From an uncultured Erysipelotrichaceae bacterium (lineage in GTDB: Bacteria > Bacillota_I > Bacilli_A > Erysipelotrichales > Erysipelotrichaceae): DNA of 7,523 bases. The notes beneath the pieces are model-generated. The model searched no databases, was not told where the DNA came from, and saw only the letters and a list, made by a program, of their open reading frames with translations. Shown here piece after piece: positions 1 through 5,876 of this stretch (the stretch's first letter is position 1; the number at the start of each line of letters is the position of its first letter). The position numbers were made by a program, and so were the translations under genes. The DNA lies in the NCBI GenBank assembly GCA_934675465.1, contig CAKUQM010000058.1, forward strand, positions 1 to 7,523, in the 5' to 3' direction.

Positions 1-76
1 CTATATAAGACTTATATATAAGCAACGGTCTATGAAGCAAGAAGCTCCCATTTTCTTAAGTGGTGAGTAGTTCACA
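1..76 (+). mobile_element. Right end of an IS200/IS605-family (TnpB-type) element, partial
   Basis: Seen: the segment around 25-75 reads like the 3' end of Firmicute IS605/IS1341-type elements, with a GTCTATGAAGCAAGAAGCTC-like lead, a hairpin, and a GTAGTTCAC end. An imperfect stem pairs CTC-CCATTT (45-53) with AAGTGG-T-GAG (58-67) around a 4-nt loop, with T64 bulged. An outer TGAA (33-36) can pair with TTCA (71-74). Known: in this family the right end doubles as the scaffold of the TnpB guide RNA, and the bases just outside the element act as guide. Inferred: tnpB, and perhaps tnpA, lies to the left outside the window. No transposase coding sequence is visible here, so this may equally be a decayed remnant. 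The exact boundary, put at about 75, is uncertain. Confidence 0.6.
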
Positions 77-80
77 AGAC

Positions 81-95
81 TGATATGACATATCA
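81..95. repeat. Perfect 7-bp palindrome next to the IS end
   Basis: TGATATG and CATATCA are perfect inverted copies separated by one base. The site begins about six bases after the TTCAC that probably closes the IS605-type right end. It could be an operator, part of the element's terminal structure, or chance in AT-rich DNA. If the element ends at about 75, it lies where a TnpB guide would be read. Confidence 0.45.
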
Positions 96-179
96 CCCGA
101 TAAATTATTTATGTATTTTCCTGCACGATTGTTTATTTTCTCTCCTTAATTGAAATATCTTGCTCTGTTTTAACATAGT

Positions 180-265
180 AATTTCAAGTTAAGCAGTGAA
201 AATGAAATTGCTTGTTATTAGCAATTTCAAGTTAAAGCATTAAAGTGAAATTAGTTGTGTGATTT
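180..265. repeat. Two diverged 43-bp tandem units with inverted AATTTCA/TGAAATT boxes
   Basis: AATTTCAAGTTAA starts at 180 and recurs at 223. TGAAATT is at 203-209 and 246-252. Both pairs are 43 bp apart, so 180-222 and 223-265 are two copies of one unit, with the second half more diverged. Between them TGAAATTGC (203-211) and GCAATTTCA (221-229) form a perfect 9-bp stem around a 9-nt loop. A related TGAAATA lies at 151-157. The function is unknown. Regularly spaced alternating half-sites suggest protein binding, or a decayed mobile-element terminus. Confidence 0.55.
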
Positions 266-365
266 TAATTAAACAATTTTATTTTTGGTTAATTTAACAT
301 CCATTTTGTGTTTTTGTGGCATTTTATTTCGCATTTTTGTGATAACAATCGTTAAATATATTTAA

Positions 366-403
366 ACTCGACAAATAATTGACTAGATACTTTTTTGTCG
401 AGT
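366..403. repeat. 10-bp perfect inverted repeat, 18-nt loop
   Basis: ACTCGACAAA (366-375) is the exact reverse complement of TTTGTCGAGT (394-403). It is the most GC-containing structured element in the gene-free region. The loop includes a TTGACT word and a run of T. There is no U-tract after the second arm, so it is not a normal + strand terminator. It may be an operator or an RNA stem. Confidence 0.5.
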
Positions 404-548
404 GGCTAACAAATCATCGTCTAGTTTGCACAATAACGTTGAGGTAAGTATATGTAATTCCAGTTAATATTAAAGAATTAATTAATCAAAACGTTGTTGA
501 GTCTAATAGGTAGTGTGTAAGTAAAACAGTACGCTATCAATATATGTA

Positions 549-577
549 AAGACATTGTCACTACGATGTTATATAAT
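549..577 (+). promoter_or_regulatory. Promoter of the Fic toxin-antitoxin unit with overlapping dyad
   Basis: A perfect TATAAT -10 box lies at 572-577, 26 nt before the antitoxin start. The best -35 at 17-bp spacing is AAGACA (549-554), which is only partial. Between and overlapping these elements is an imperfect dyad, ACATTGT (552-558) and ACGATGT (563-569), with one mismatch, plus a small GACA-T-TGTC palindrome (551-559). A dyad in this position fits autorepression by the RelB/DinJ-like ribbon-helix-helix antitoxin. That is inference from how such TA operons normally work. Confidence 0.55.
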
Positions 578-603
578 ACAAGTGATAAAAAGGAGGATAT
601 AAG

Positions 604-954
604 ATGCCTAATAGTTCAATGTTACAAGTAAGAACAAATCCAATTGATAAAGAAAAAGCCAGTGCTATTTTAGAATCACTTGGTACTAACTTATCAACTG
701 TTGTTAATATGCTTATCAAACAAATAATAATTACTGAGAGTATTCCTTTTGAAATTAAGCTTAATAATTCTCCATATACAACTCAGGAAAGTATCGAGGA
801 AACTAAAGCTACTATGGCTTTTGAAAGTATGCATCTATCTAATGTATGGGTTGATCAATTAAAAGAATATGCTTTGGGAAACATCTCAGGAGATGAACTA
901 CGTAAAAAAGTAATAGATACTATCTCTGATTCTGATATTAAGAAAGATTTATAA
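604..954 (+). CDS. Antitoxin with RelB/DinJ-like N-terminus and VbhA-like Fic-inhibitory C-terminus
   Basis: The 116-residue product probably neutralises the Fic enzyme encoded next. Residues 1-55 resemble RelB/DinJ antitoxins: a short strand (MLQVRTNPIDKEKAS), then helices with LGTNLSTVVNMLIKQII and IPFEIKL. This suggests a dimeric ribbon-helix-helix fold binding its own operator. Residues 62-106 resemble VbhA, the small antitoxin of class I Fic toxins, with the ending KEYALGNISGDELRKKVI. The inhibitory motif (S/T)xxxE(G/N) appears as T70-MAF-E74-S75, keeping Thr and the key Glu but with Ser instead of Gly/Asn. Known: this Glu pairs with the second Fic-motif arginine and blocks productive ATP binding. 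The start is fixed by AGGAGG (591-596), 7 nt upstream. The stop is 1 nt before fic, so the genes are coupled. Lysine codons are 8 AAA to 2 AAG by hand count, unlike the downstream operon. The two-domain reading is from motif memory and not a search. Confidence 0.82.
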   Translation: MPNSSMLQVRTNPIDKEKASAILESLGTNLSTVVNMLIKQIIITESIPFEIKLNNSPYTTQESIEETKATMAFESMHLSNVWVDQLKEYALGNISGDELRKKVIDTISDSDIKKDL

Positions 955-955
955 T

Positions 956-1534
956 ATGGCTGATTCGATTTATTGTTACAAAAATACAAGCATCCTCAAA
1001 AACAAATTCAATATTATTAATCCAGAAAAATTAAATCAGGTAGAAAGAGAATTAACTTCAATTAGAGTCTATGATCTTATCCGTAAGCCTATAAAAGGCA
1101 ATTTTGATTTTAAACATCTTTGTGCAATTCATTTTTATATTTTCCAAGATATATATGAATGGGCTGGGGTTCCTAGAAAAACAAATATCGCAAAAGCTAA
1201 TATGTTTTGTAATGTGATGTTTTTATACGAACAAGCTGAAGAGGTCTTTGGTGCAATTAAAGATGATAATTATTTAAGAGGACTTCCTTATGATGAATTT
1301 GTAAAAAGATTAGTGTTCCACTTTTCCAACATAAATGCTTTGCATCCTTTTAGAGAAGGCAACGGAAGAAGCCAACGTGAATTCATTAGAGAATTAGCTC
1401 TTTATAATGATTATGTAATTAATTTCTCTTTGGCTAGCGAAGAAGAAATGCTTAATGCTAGTATAGATTCATTTTTGTGTAAATATGAAAAAATGGAAGT
1501 TTTATTCAAAAAGTGTTTAAGACCTATTAAATAG
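956..1534 (+). CDS. Fic/DOC-family AMP-transferase toxin
   Basis: This 192-residue protein belongs to the Fic family, which transfers AMP from ATP to hydroxyl side chains of target proteins. The complete active-site motif HxFx(D/E)GNGRxxR is present as H130-PFREGNGRSQ-R141: catalytic His130, acidic Glu134 for Mg2+, the GNG anion hole (135-137) and Arg138/Arg141 for ATP phosphates. Upstream, a strand-rich segment RKTNIAKANMF (74-84) matches the target-docking flap. Length is normal for a compact Fic toxin core without extra domains. No N-terminal inhibitory helix is visible, so control should come from the antitoxin in trans (class I). Relatives such as VbhT and EcFicT modify DNA gyrase and topoisomerase IV; the same target here is only inference. 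The start follows the antitoxin stop by 1 nt with a weak AAGAAAG site (940-946), implying translational coupling that keeps toxin below antitoxin. Lysine codons are 14 AAA to 2 AAG. The gene looks intact. Confidence 0.93.
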   Translation: MADSIYCYKNTSILKNKFNIINPEKLNQVERELTSIRVYDLIRKPIKGNFDFKHLCAIHFYIFQDIYEWAGVPRKTNIAKANMFCNVMFLYEQAEEVFGAIKDDNYLRGLPYDEFVKRLVFHFSNINALHPFREGNGRSQREFIRELALYNDYVINFSLASEEEMLNASIDSFLCKYEKMEVLFKKCLRPIK

Positions 1535-1590
1535 TCAATTATTTAGTTCCAATAGTTAATGACTGTAGCTGAAAGAATAAAGCCTTTAAT

Positions 1591-1620
1591 TTGTGCAAAT
1601 ATTAGCTTGTTTGTTATAAT
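1591..1620 (+). promoter_or_regulatory. Promoter of the acidic protein-cmk-der-CHR-sortase operon
   Basis: A perfect TATAAT -10 (1615-1620) follows TTGTGC (1591-1596) at 18-bp spacing; only TTG matches the -35 consensus. The expected transcription start is near 1627. That makes the in-frame ATG at 1624 unusable and supports the ATG at 1651. No clear terminator separates the fic gene from this promoter, so some read-through from the toxin-antitoxin unit is possible. Confidence 0.6.
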
Positions 1621-1650
1621 TAAATGGCGAATATATTCGGAGGTTTTATT

Positions 1651-3351
1651 ATGGCTAGACTTACACGTACACAAAAATTTGCAGCTTTAAGAGAGGAGTT
1701 GGCAAATAGCAGTGAACAAACAACTGTTAATAATGACTTAAATAAATATCAAGATAAATTAAATTCTTTACAAAGTGCTTCCGAGAATGTAGAGAAGAAG
1801 GAAGAGTATGATATTAAGGTTGAACCACTTCCTACGTTTAATGAAGTAAAGGAAGAGGTTAAGGAAGAAGAAAAGAAGGTGGAGAATGATTTCTTTGCGG
1901 ACTTTAACTTGGATAGTATTAATGAGGCTATTGATAAAATTGTTAAGCAGAATGTAGAGATTATTGATAATAGCGATAATAATGATAATAAGGTAGAGGA
2001 AAAAGAGCCTGTAGTTGAAGAAGTAAAACCTGTTGAAGTAGAAAATACTAATAGTTTGATTGATCAAACATTAGATGAGTTAACTGAAGTTATTGGAGAG
2101 ATTGAGGAAAAGGTTGAACCTGAGGTTGAGGTTGAACTTGTTACTGAGGAAGAACCAATTGTCGTTCCTGAAAGAATTGAAGAACCTTATAACTATATTG
2201 AACAAGATTATGCAGATATTGCAGAACTATTAAAGAAAGAGGTTCTTGAATTAAATGGCCCAGTAGAACCAGTTAAGGAAGAAGAGGAAGTAATTGTTGA
2301 GCCTGAGATTATTGTTCCTGAAAGAATTGAAGAACCTTATAACTATATTGAACAAGATTATGCAGATATTGCAGAATTGTTAAAGAAAGAGGTTCTTGAA
2401 CTTAATGGTCCTGTAGAACCAGTTAAGGAAGAAGAGGAAATAATTGTTGAGCCTGAGCTTAAAGAGCTTAATAATCTTGATACATTGATTGATGGACTTG
2501 TTGTTGAAGAAGAAATCGCATTACCTAATTTGGATATTCCTGAGGTAAATGAAATTGTTGAGGAAGAACCAAGTGTTGAGTCTGAGATTGTATTACCTAA
2601 TTTGGATATTCCTGAGGTTGATGAATTGATTGAGAAGCCAAGTGTTGAAGAGGCTCCTGAATTAGTTGAACAACCAATAGCAAGTGAAAATGTCACACTT
2701 CCTGAGGTTGATGCTTCAAAGGTTGATGAACCAGTTGTTGAAGAACCAAGTGTTGAGCCTAGTGATGTAGATGTTAATAGCTTGTTGGATAAGACTTTGG
2801 AAGAGGTTGCTGATTATAATACACAGGCTGGTCGTTTGACTGTTGATGAGAATCTTAATAGTTTAATTGAAGATGTTAGACACGGTGGCTTTAATGATGA
2901 TGAAGAGGATGATGACTTCTCTAATACTGTAACTTTAGAGATTGATAAGGTTTTAAGTGAGATTAATTTGGAGCCTGTTACTGGTCCTACAGTTAGCTTG
3001 GATGAGGTTTTAGACAATACTGTTGAGGTTGATCCGATTGATGCAAAGCGTGAAAAGGCTGCTGAGAAGTTGGCCGATACATTAACGCATCCAGTTTTGA
3101 CTAAGACTTTAGAGGAGAGCCCTGTTGAGATTAAGTCACTTGATGAGACTTTTACTAAGGATTTAAGCACTACTGCTACATTGTCTTTTAAGAAGAATGA
3201 GATTGCTGAAGAAGATGATGAGGATTATTACTATGATGATGATAAGCCTAATAAGGTTTTGAATGTTGTGTTGATTGTTCTTCTAGTAATTTTCTTGATT
3301 ATTGTTGGTGTTATTGTTTATTTCTTATTATTGGCAAAGGGTATTCTATAG
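1651..3351 (+). CDS. Very acidic repeat protein with C-terminal membrane anchor, unknown function
   Basis: I do not recognise a named family. The start at 1651 is chosen over 1624 because CGGAGG (1638-1643) is 7 nt upstream and 1624 is next to the -10 box; this gives 566 residues. The N-terminus MARLTRTQKFAALREEL is basic and helical. Residues 30 to about 535 are dominated by Glu, Asp, Val and Pro and are probably disordered. Within them are a near-identical 50-residue duplication (172-221, 222-271), three diverged 24-residue units beginning about 289, 313 and 348, and recurring helical motifs such as NSLIDQTLDEL (134-144) and NSLLDKTLEEV (376-386). A hydrophobic helix (536-561) follows an Asp/Tyr-rich stretch and ends in a short LAKGIL tail. 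With no signal peptide, the bulk should stay in the cytoplasm, tethered to the membrane. A scaffold or recruitment role is a guess. cmk starts 3 nt after the stop. Confidence 0.85.
   Translation: MARLTRTQKFAALREELANSSEQTTVNNDLNKYQDKLNSLQSASENVEKKEEYDIKVEPLPTFNEVKEEVKEEEKKVENDFFADFNLDSINEAIDKIVKQNVEIIDNSDNNDNKVEEKEPVVEEVKPVEVENTNSLIDQTLDELTEVIGEIEEKVEPEVEVELVTEEEPIVVPERIEEPYNYIEQDYADIAELLKKEVLELNGPVEPVKEEEEVIVEPEIIVPERIEEPYNYIEQDYADIAELLKKEVLELNGPVEPVKEEEEIIVEPELKELNNLDTLIDGLVVEEEIALPNLDIPEVNEIVEEEPSVESEIVLPNLDIPEVDELIEKPSVEEAPELVEQPIASENVTLPEVDASKVDEPVVEEPSVEPSDVDVNSLLDKTLEEVADYNTQAGRLTVDENLNSLIEDVRHGGFNDDEEDDDFSNTVTLEIDKVLSEINLEPVTGPTVSLDEVLDNTVEVDPIDAKREKAAEKLADTLTHPVLTKTLEESPVEIKSLDETFTKDLSTTATLSFKKNEIAEEDDEDYYYDDDKPNKVLNVVLIVLLVIFLIIVGVIVYFLLLAKGIL
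2164..2463 (+). repeat. Tandem 150-bp in-frame duplication
   Basis: Copies 2164-2313 and 2314-2463 are adjacent and equal in length. The first 63 nt are identical, and I count about 10 differences in 150. Most differences are synonymous (two Leu codons, Gly, Pro), one is Val to Ile, and two altered codons are at the end. Each copy encodes VPERIEEPYNYIEQDYADIA followed by a Leu/Lys-rich helix and a Glu-rich linker. This is a recent duplication with protein sequence kept, which suggests that the copy number of this module matters. Confidence 0.92.
2515..2763 (+). repeat. Diverged 24-residue (72-bp) protein repeats
   Basis: LPNLDIPEV is encoded at 2521 and again exactly 72 bp later at 2593, each followed by an acidic linker ending in PSVE. 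A third, more diverged copy (LPEVDASKVDEPVVEEPSVE) begins about 2692. The region lies just after the 150-bp duplication in the acidic membrane-anchored protein and is older and more degenerate than it. Confidence 0.75.
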
Positions 3352-3354
3352 AGT

Positions 3355-4011
3355 ATGAAAATTAATATAGCGATTGATGGTCCAAGTGGTGCTGGTAAGA
3401 GTACTATTGCGGACTTGGTGGCAGAGAAGCTTTCTTATGTTCATTTGGATACTGGGGCTATGTATCGTTCTGTAGCTTACGCAGTTTTGAAGAATGGTTT
3501 GTCTTTTGATGATGAAAAGAGTGTTTCTTCTTTGGTTCAAAATGATTTTGAACTAAAGATGGATGGCAAGTCTGTTGTTTTAAATGGAGAGGATATTACT
3601 GATAAGATAAGAACTAATGAGATTTCGATGGCTGCTAGTAATGTTTCTAAGTTAAGTGGCGTTAGAACTGCTTTGGTGGCTGCTCAAAGAAAGATTGCAT
3701 CTAATAAGGGATATATATTGGATGGCAGAGATATTTGTGATGTTGTGTTGCCTGATGCTGAGGTTAAGGTTTTTTTGACTGCTAGTGCTGAAGATCGAGC
3801 AAGAAGAAGACTTGAGCAAAATAAAGAAAAGGGTATTATTGATGATTATGATAAGATCTTAGAAGAGATTAAAAGACGTGATTATCAGGATAGTCATCGT
3901 GCTATTTCTCCGCTTAAGGCAAGTGCGGATGCGACAATTATTGATTCTTCTGATAAGAGCATTGATGAAGTTGTGAATATGATTTTAGATCTTGTTTATA
4001 AGAAGATCTAG
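3355..4011 (+). CDS. cmk: Cytidylate kinase
   Basis: Cytoplasmic enzyme that phosphorylates CMP and dCMP with ATP to give CDP and dCDP, supplying DNA, RNA and CDP-lipid synthesis. The 218-residue length is normal for bacterial Cmk. Seen: the P-loop GPSGAGKST (9-17), the substrate-side LDTGAMYR (31-38), DGRDI (123-127) ahead of the PDAEVKVFL strand, an Arg-rich lid (EDRARRRLEQ, 146-155), and RRDYQDSHR (174-182) near the end. One oddity: the usual DGRDIGT reads DGRDICD, so Gly-Thr is replaced by Cys-Asp in a normally conserved loop, while Arg125 and Asp126 are kept. The start is 3 nt after the upstream stop, with AAAGGG (3336-3341) 13 nt before it, a rather long spacing. Lysine codons are 17 AAG to 3 AAA. 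der follows after 15 nt, a neighbourhood common in Firmicutes. Confidence 0.97.
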   Translation: MKINIAIDGPSGAGKSTIADLVAEKLSYVHLDTGAMYRSVAYAVLKNGLSFDDEKSVSSLVQNDFELKMDGKSVVLNGEDITDKIRTNEISMAASNVSKLSGVRTALVAAQRKIASNKGYILDGRDICDVVLPDAEVKVFLTASAEDRARRRLEQNKEKGIIDDYDKILEEIKRRDYQDSHRAISPLKASADATIIDSSDKSIDEVVNMILDLVYKKI

Positions 4012-4026
4012 GAAAGGGGCAAGTTT

Positions 4027-5337
4027 ATGATAGATGGTACTATTGCGATTGTTGGTAGGCCTAATGTTGGTAAGTCAACCGTTTTTAATCGTATGCTTGA
4101 AAAAAGACTTTCTATCGTTGAGGATACTCCGGGTGTTACAAGAGATAGAATTTATGGCGATTGTCTATGGTTGAATAAGACTTTTAGATTAATTGATACA
4201 GGTGGTATTGAGTTACGTGATGTTCCTTTTCAAAAGGAGATTCAGGCTCAGGTTGATATTGCGATTGATGAGGCTGATGTTATTATCTTTTTGGTTAATG
4301 GTAAAGAAGGTTTAACTAATGATGATACATTTATTGCTAAACAATTACGTAAGAGTAAGAAACCAATTCTTTTGGGTGTTAATAAGATTGATGACTTTGA
4401 TAAGATTGATAATATCTATGAATTCTATAATCTAGGATTAGGTGATCCTATTCCTGTGAGTGGTTCTCATGGTATCGGTATCGGAGATTTGTTGGATAAG
4501 GCAACTGCTTTGATGCCTGAGAAACAAAAGGATGATTATGATGGCATGATTAAGTTTGCCATTATTGGTAGGCCTAATGTTGGTAAGTCTAGTTTAACTA
4601 ATGCTTTCTTAAATTCAGAGAGAGTAATTGTTTCTGATATTGAAGGAACAACTAGAGATGCAATTGATACGGTCTTTAATGCGAATGATAAGTCTTATGT
4701 TGTTATTGATACGGCAGGTATTCGTAAAAGAGGTAAGATTTATGAGAATGTCGAGAAGTATTCTATTTTAAGAGCGAAGGCAGCTATTGATAGGGCTGAT
4801 GTAGTGTTAGTGGTTATTGATGGTGGTATTGGTATTATTGAACAAGATAAGCATGTAGCTGGATTGGCTCATGAGGCTAATAAGGGTGTTATTCTTGTTT
4901 ATAACAAGTGGGATCTTGTCGATAAAGATGAGAAGACGATGTCTAATATTACCAAGGAAATTAGAGAACAGTTTGCTTATTTGGATTATGCACCGATTGC
5001 GTTTGTTAGTGCTAAGGAAAATAAGCGTGTTAATACTTTACTTCCTTTGATTGATCAAGTGTATCAAAATGTTAATTTAAGAATTAAAACTAATGTCTTG
5101 AATGAGGTTATTATGGATGCACAATTAGCTAATCCTGCTAAGCCTCATAATGGCCGTTTGTTTAAGATTTATTATGCTTCACAGGTGTCGGTTGCACCTT
5201 GTGTGATTGTATTGTTTGTCAATGATGTGGAGTTGTTCCACTTCTCGTATAAGCGTTATTTGGAAAATAAGCTAAGAGAAGCTTTTGGCTTTGAAGGTGT
5301 TCCTATAACGATCGTTGCACGTAAGAAAGAATCTTAA
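4027..5337 (+). CDS. der: Ribosome-assembly GTPase Der (EngA), double G domain
   Basis: An essential GTPase that helps assemble the 50S ribosomal subunit. Its hallmark of two consecutive Era-like G domains is plain. G domain 1 has GRPNVGKS (10-17), DTPGVTRD (33-40), DTGG (57-60), NKID (119-122) and a G5 loop SGSHG (145-149). G domain 2 has GRPNVGKS (181-188), EGTTRD (206-211), DTAG (228-231), NKWD (293-296) and SAK (328-330). A C-terminal KH-like RNA-binding domain follows from about 350, with PAKPHNGRLFKIYYASQ (370-386). The 436-residue length is typical. The usual SAxHG in the first G5 loop is SGSHG here, a mild change. GGAAAGGGG (4011-4019), overlapping the cmk stop, is an ideal ribosome binding site 7 nt from the ATG. 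The stop codon overlaps the next start in TAATG. Confidence 0.98.
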   Translation: MIDGTIAIVGRPNVGKSTVFNRMLEKRLSIVEDTPGVTRDRIYGDCLWLNKTFRLIDTGGIELRDVPFQKEIQAQVDIAIDEADVIIFLVNGKEGLTNDDTFIAKQLRKSKKPILLGVNKIDDFDKIDNIYEFYNLGLGDPIPVSGSHGIGIGDLLDKATALMPEKQKDDYDGMIKFAIIGRPNVGKSSLTNAFLNSERVIVSDIEGTTRDAIDTVFNANDKSYVVIDTAGIRKRGKIYENVEKYSILRAKAAIDRADVVLVVIDGGIGIIEQDKHVAGLAHEANKGVILVYNKWDLVDKDEKTMSNITKEIREQFAYLDYAPIAFVSAKENKRVNTLLPLIDQVYQNVNLRIKTNVLNEVIMDAQLANPAKPHNGRLFKIYYASQVSVAPCVIVLFVNDVELFHFSYKRYLENKLREAFGFEGVPITIVARKKES

Positions 5338-5876
5338 TGTTAGAACTTTTTGTTGTGTTTTTTAAGATAGGTCTTTTTACTTTTGGTGGTGGTTTGGCTA
5401 TGATTTCAATAGTAGAAGATCAATGTGTAAATAAGCATAAGTGGCTTACTAATAAGGAAATGGATGAACTTGTTATTGTGGCTGAGTCTACTCCTGGTCC
5501 TATTGCGATTAATTGTGCTACTTATACTGGTTATAAAACAAGGGGCTTACTGGGGGCAATAGTAGCTACATTGGCTATTTCCTTGCCTTCTTTTTTAATT
5601 ATTTATTTGATTTCTACTGTTTTAGACAATTTCTTGGAAATTAAATTAATAAGTTATGCATTTATGGGTATTAAAATAGCTGTGTCTTATTTGATTCTTG
5701 ATGTTGGTATTAAGATGGCTCTTAAGTTGGATAAGTCTTATTTTAAGTATCTTGTGGTGTTAATTTCTTTTTTAACTTTATTTATTATTAATGTAAAGAG
5801 TTTGTCTGTTTCTTCAGTGTTAATAATCTTGTTTGGTGCTATTGTTAATCTTTTGTATGAGGTAAATAGGAAATGA
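5337..5876 (+). CDS. Chromate-transporter (CHR) family half-size protein, first of a pair
   Basis: An integral membrane protein of 179 residues carrying one CHR domain. Motifs seen: FKIGLFTFGGGLAM (9-22) at the first helix and AESTPGPIAIN (49-59), followed by TYTGY (62-66). About five to six hydrophobic segments follow. Known: short-chain CHR proteins occur as adjacent gene pairs and act together as the equivalent of one long ChrA, which extrudes chromate by exchange in characterised members. Many gut anaerobes carry such pairs with no evidence of chromate exposure, so the real substrate is uncertain. The ATG overlaps the der stop by one base (TAATG). No strong ribosome binding site is visible, so translation probably depends on ribosomes finishing der. 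It overlaps its partner by 4 nt. Confidence 0.9.
   Translation: MLELFVVFFKIGLFTFGGGLAMISIVEDQCVNKHKWLTNKEMDELVIVAESTPGPIAINCATYTGYKTRGLLGAIVATLAISLPSFLIIYLISTVLDNFLEIKLISYAFMGIKIAVSYLILDVGIKMALKLDKSYFKYLVVLISFLTLFIINVKSLSVSSVLIILFGAIVNLLYEVNRK

Larger units (their letters stand above)
77..540. other. Gene-free, repeat-containing intergenic region
   Basis: No open frame with a plausible ribosome binding site and recognisable product was found here on either strand. The stretch is AT-rich. It holds a 15-bp palindrome (81-95), a diverged 43-bp tandem duplication built from inverted AATTTCA/TGAAATT boxes (180-265), T-rich runs with repeated GCATTTT/TTTTTGTG words (about 300-345), and a 10-bp inverted repeat (366-403). 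It may be debris of earlier insertions between the IS end and the toxin-antitoxin genes. No tRNA or rRNA was recognised. Confidence 0.5.

Noticed and set aside
181..240. tracrRNA-like sequence (TTCAAGTTAA resembles the CAAGTTAAAAT segment of Cas9 tracrRNA)
   Set aside because: Only a short match, no CRISPR repeat complementary to it, no terminator-like hairpins after it and no cas9. The 43-bp duplication explains the pattern better.
366..403. Rho-independent terminator
   Set aside because: The loop is 18 nt, no T-run follows the second arm on the + strand, and no gene ends just upstream. On the - strand the arm is followed by mixed sequence, not a clean T-run.
1624..1650. Earlier in-frame ATG for the acidic protein (adds MANIFGGFI)
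   Set aside because: It lies 3 nt after the -10 box, upstream of the expected transcription start, and has no ribosome binding site. The ATG at 1651 has CGGAGG 7 nt upstream.
1768..3540. Open frames on the - strand (1768-2067, 2358-2696, 2814-3170, 3346-3540)
   Set aside because: They lie antisense to the acidic gene and cmk, with low-complexity Ser/Thr- or Ile/Leu-rich products that mirror the coding strand's biased codons. They have no convincing start signals and no recognisable family.
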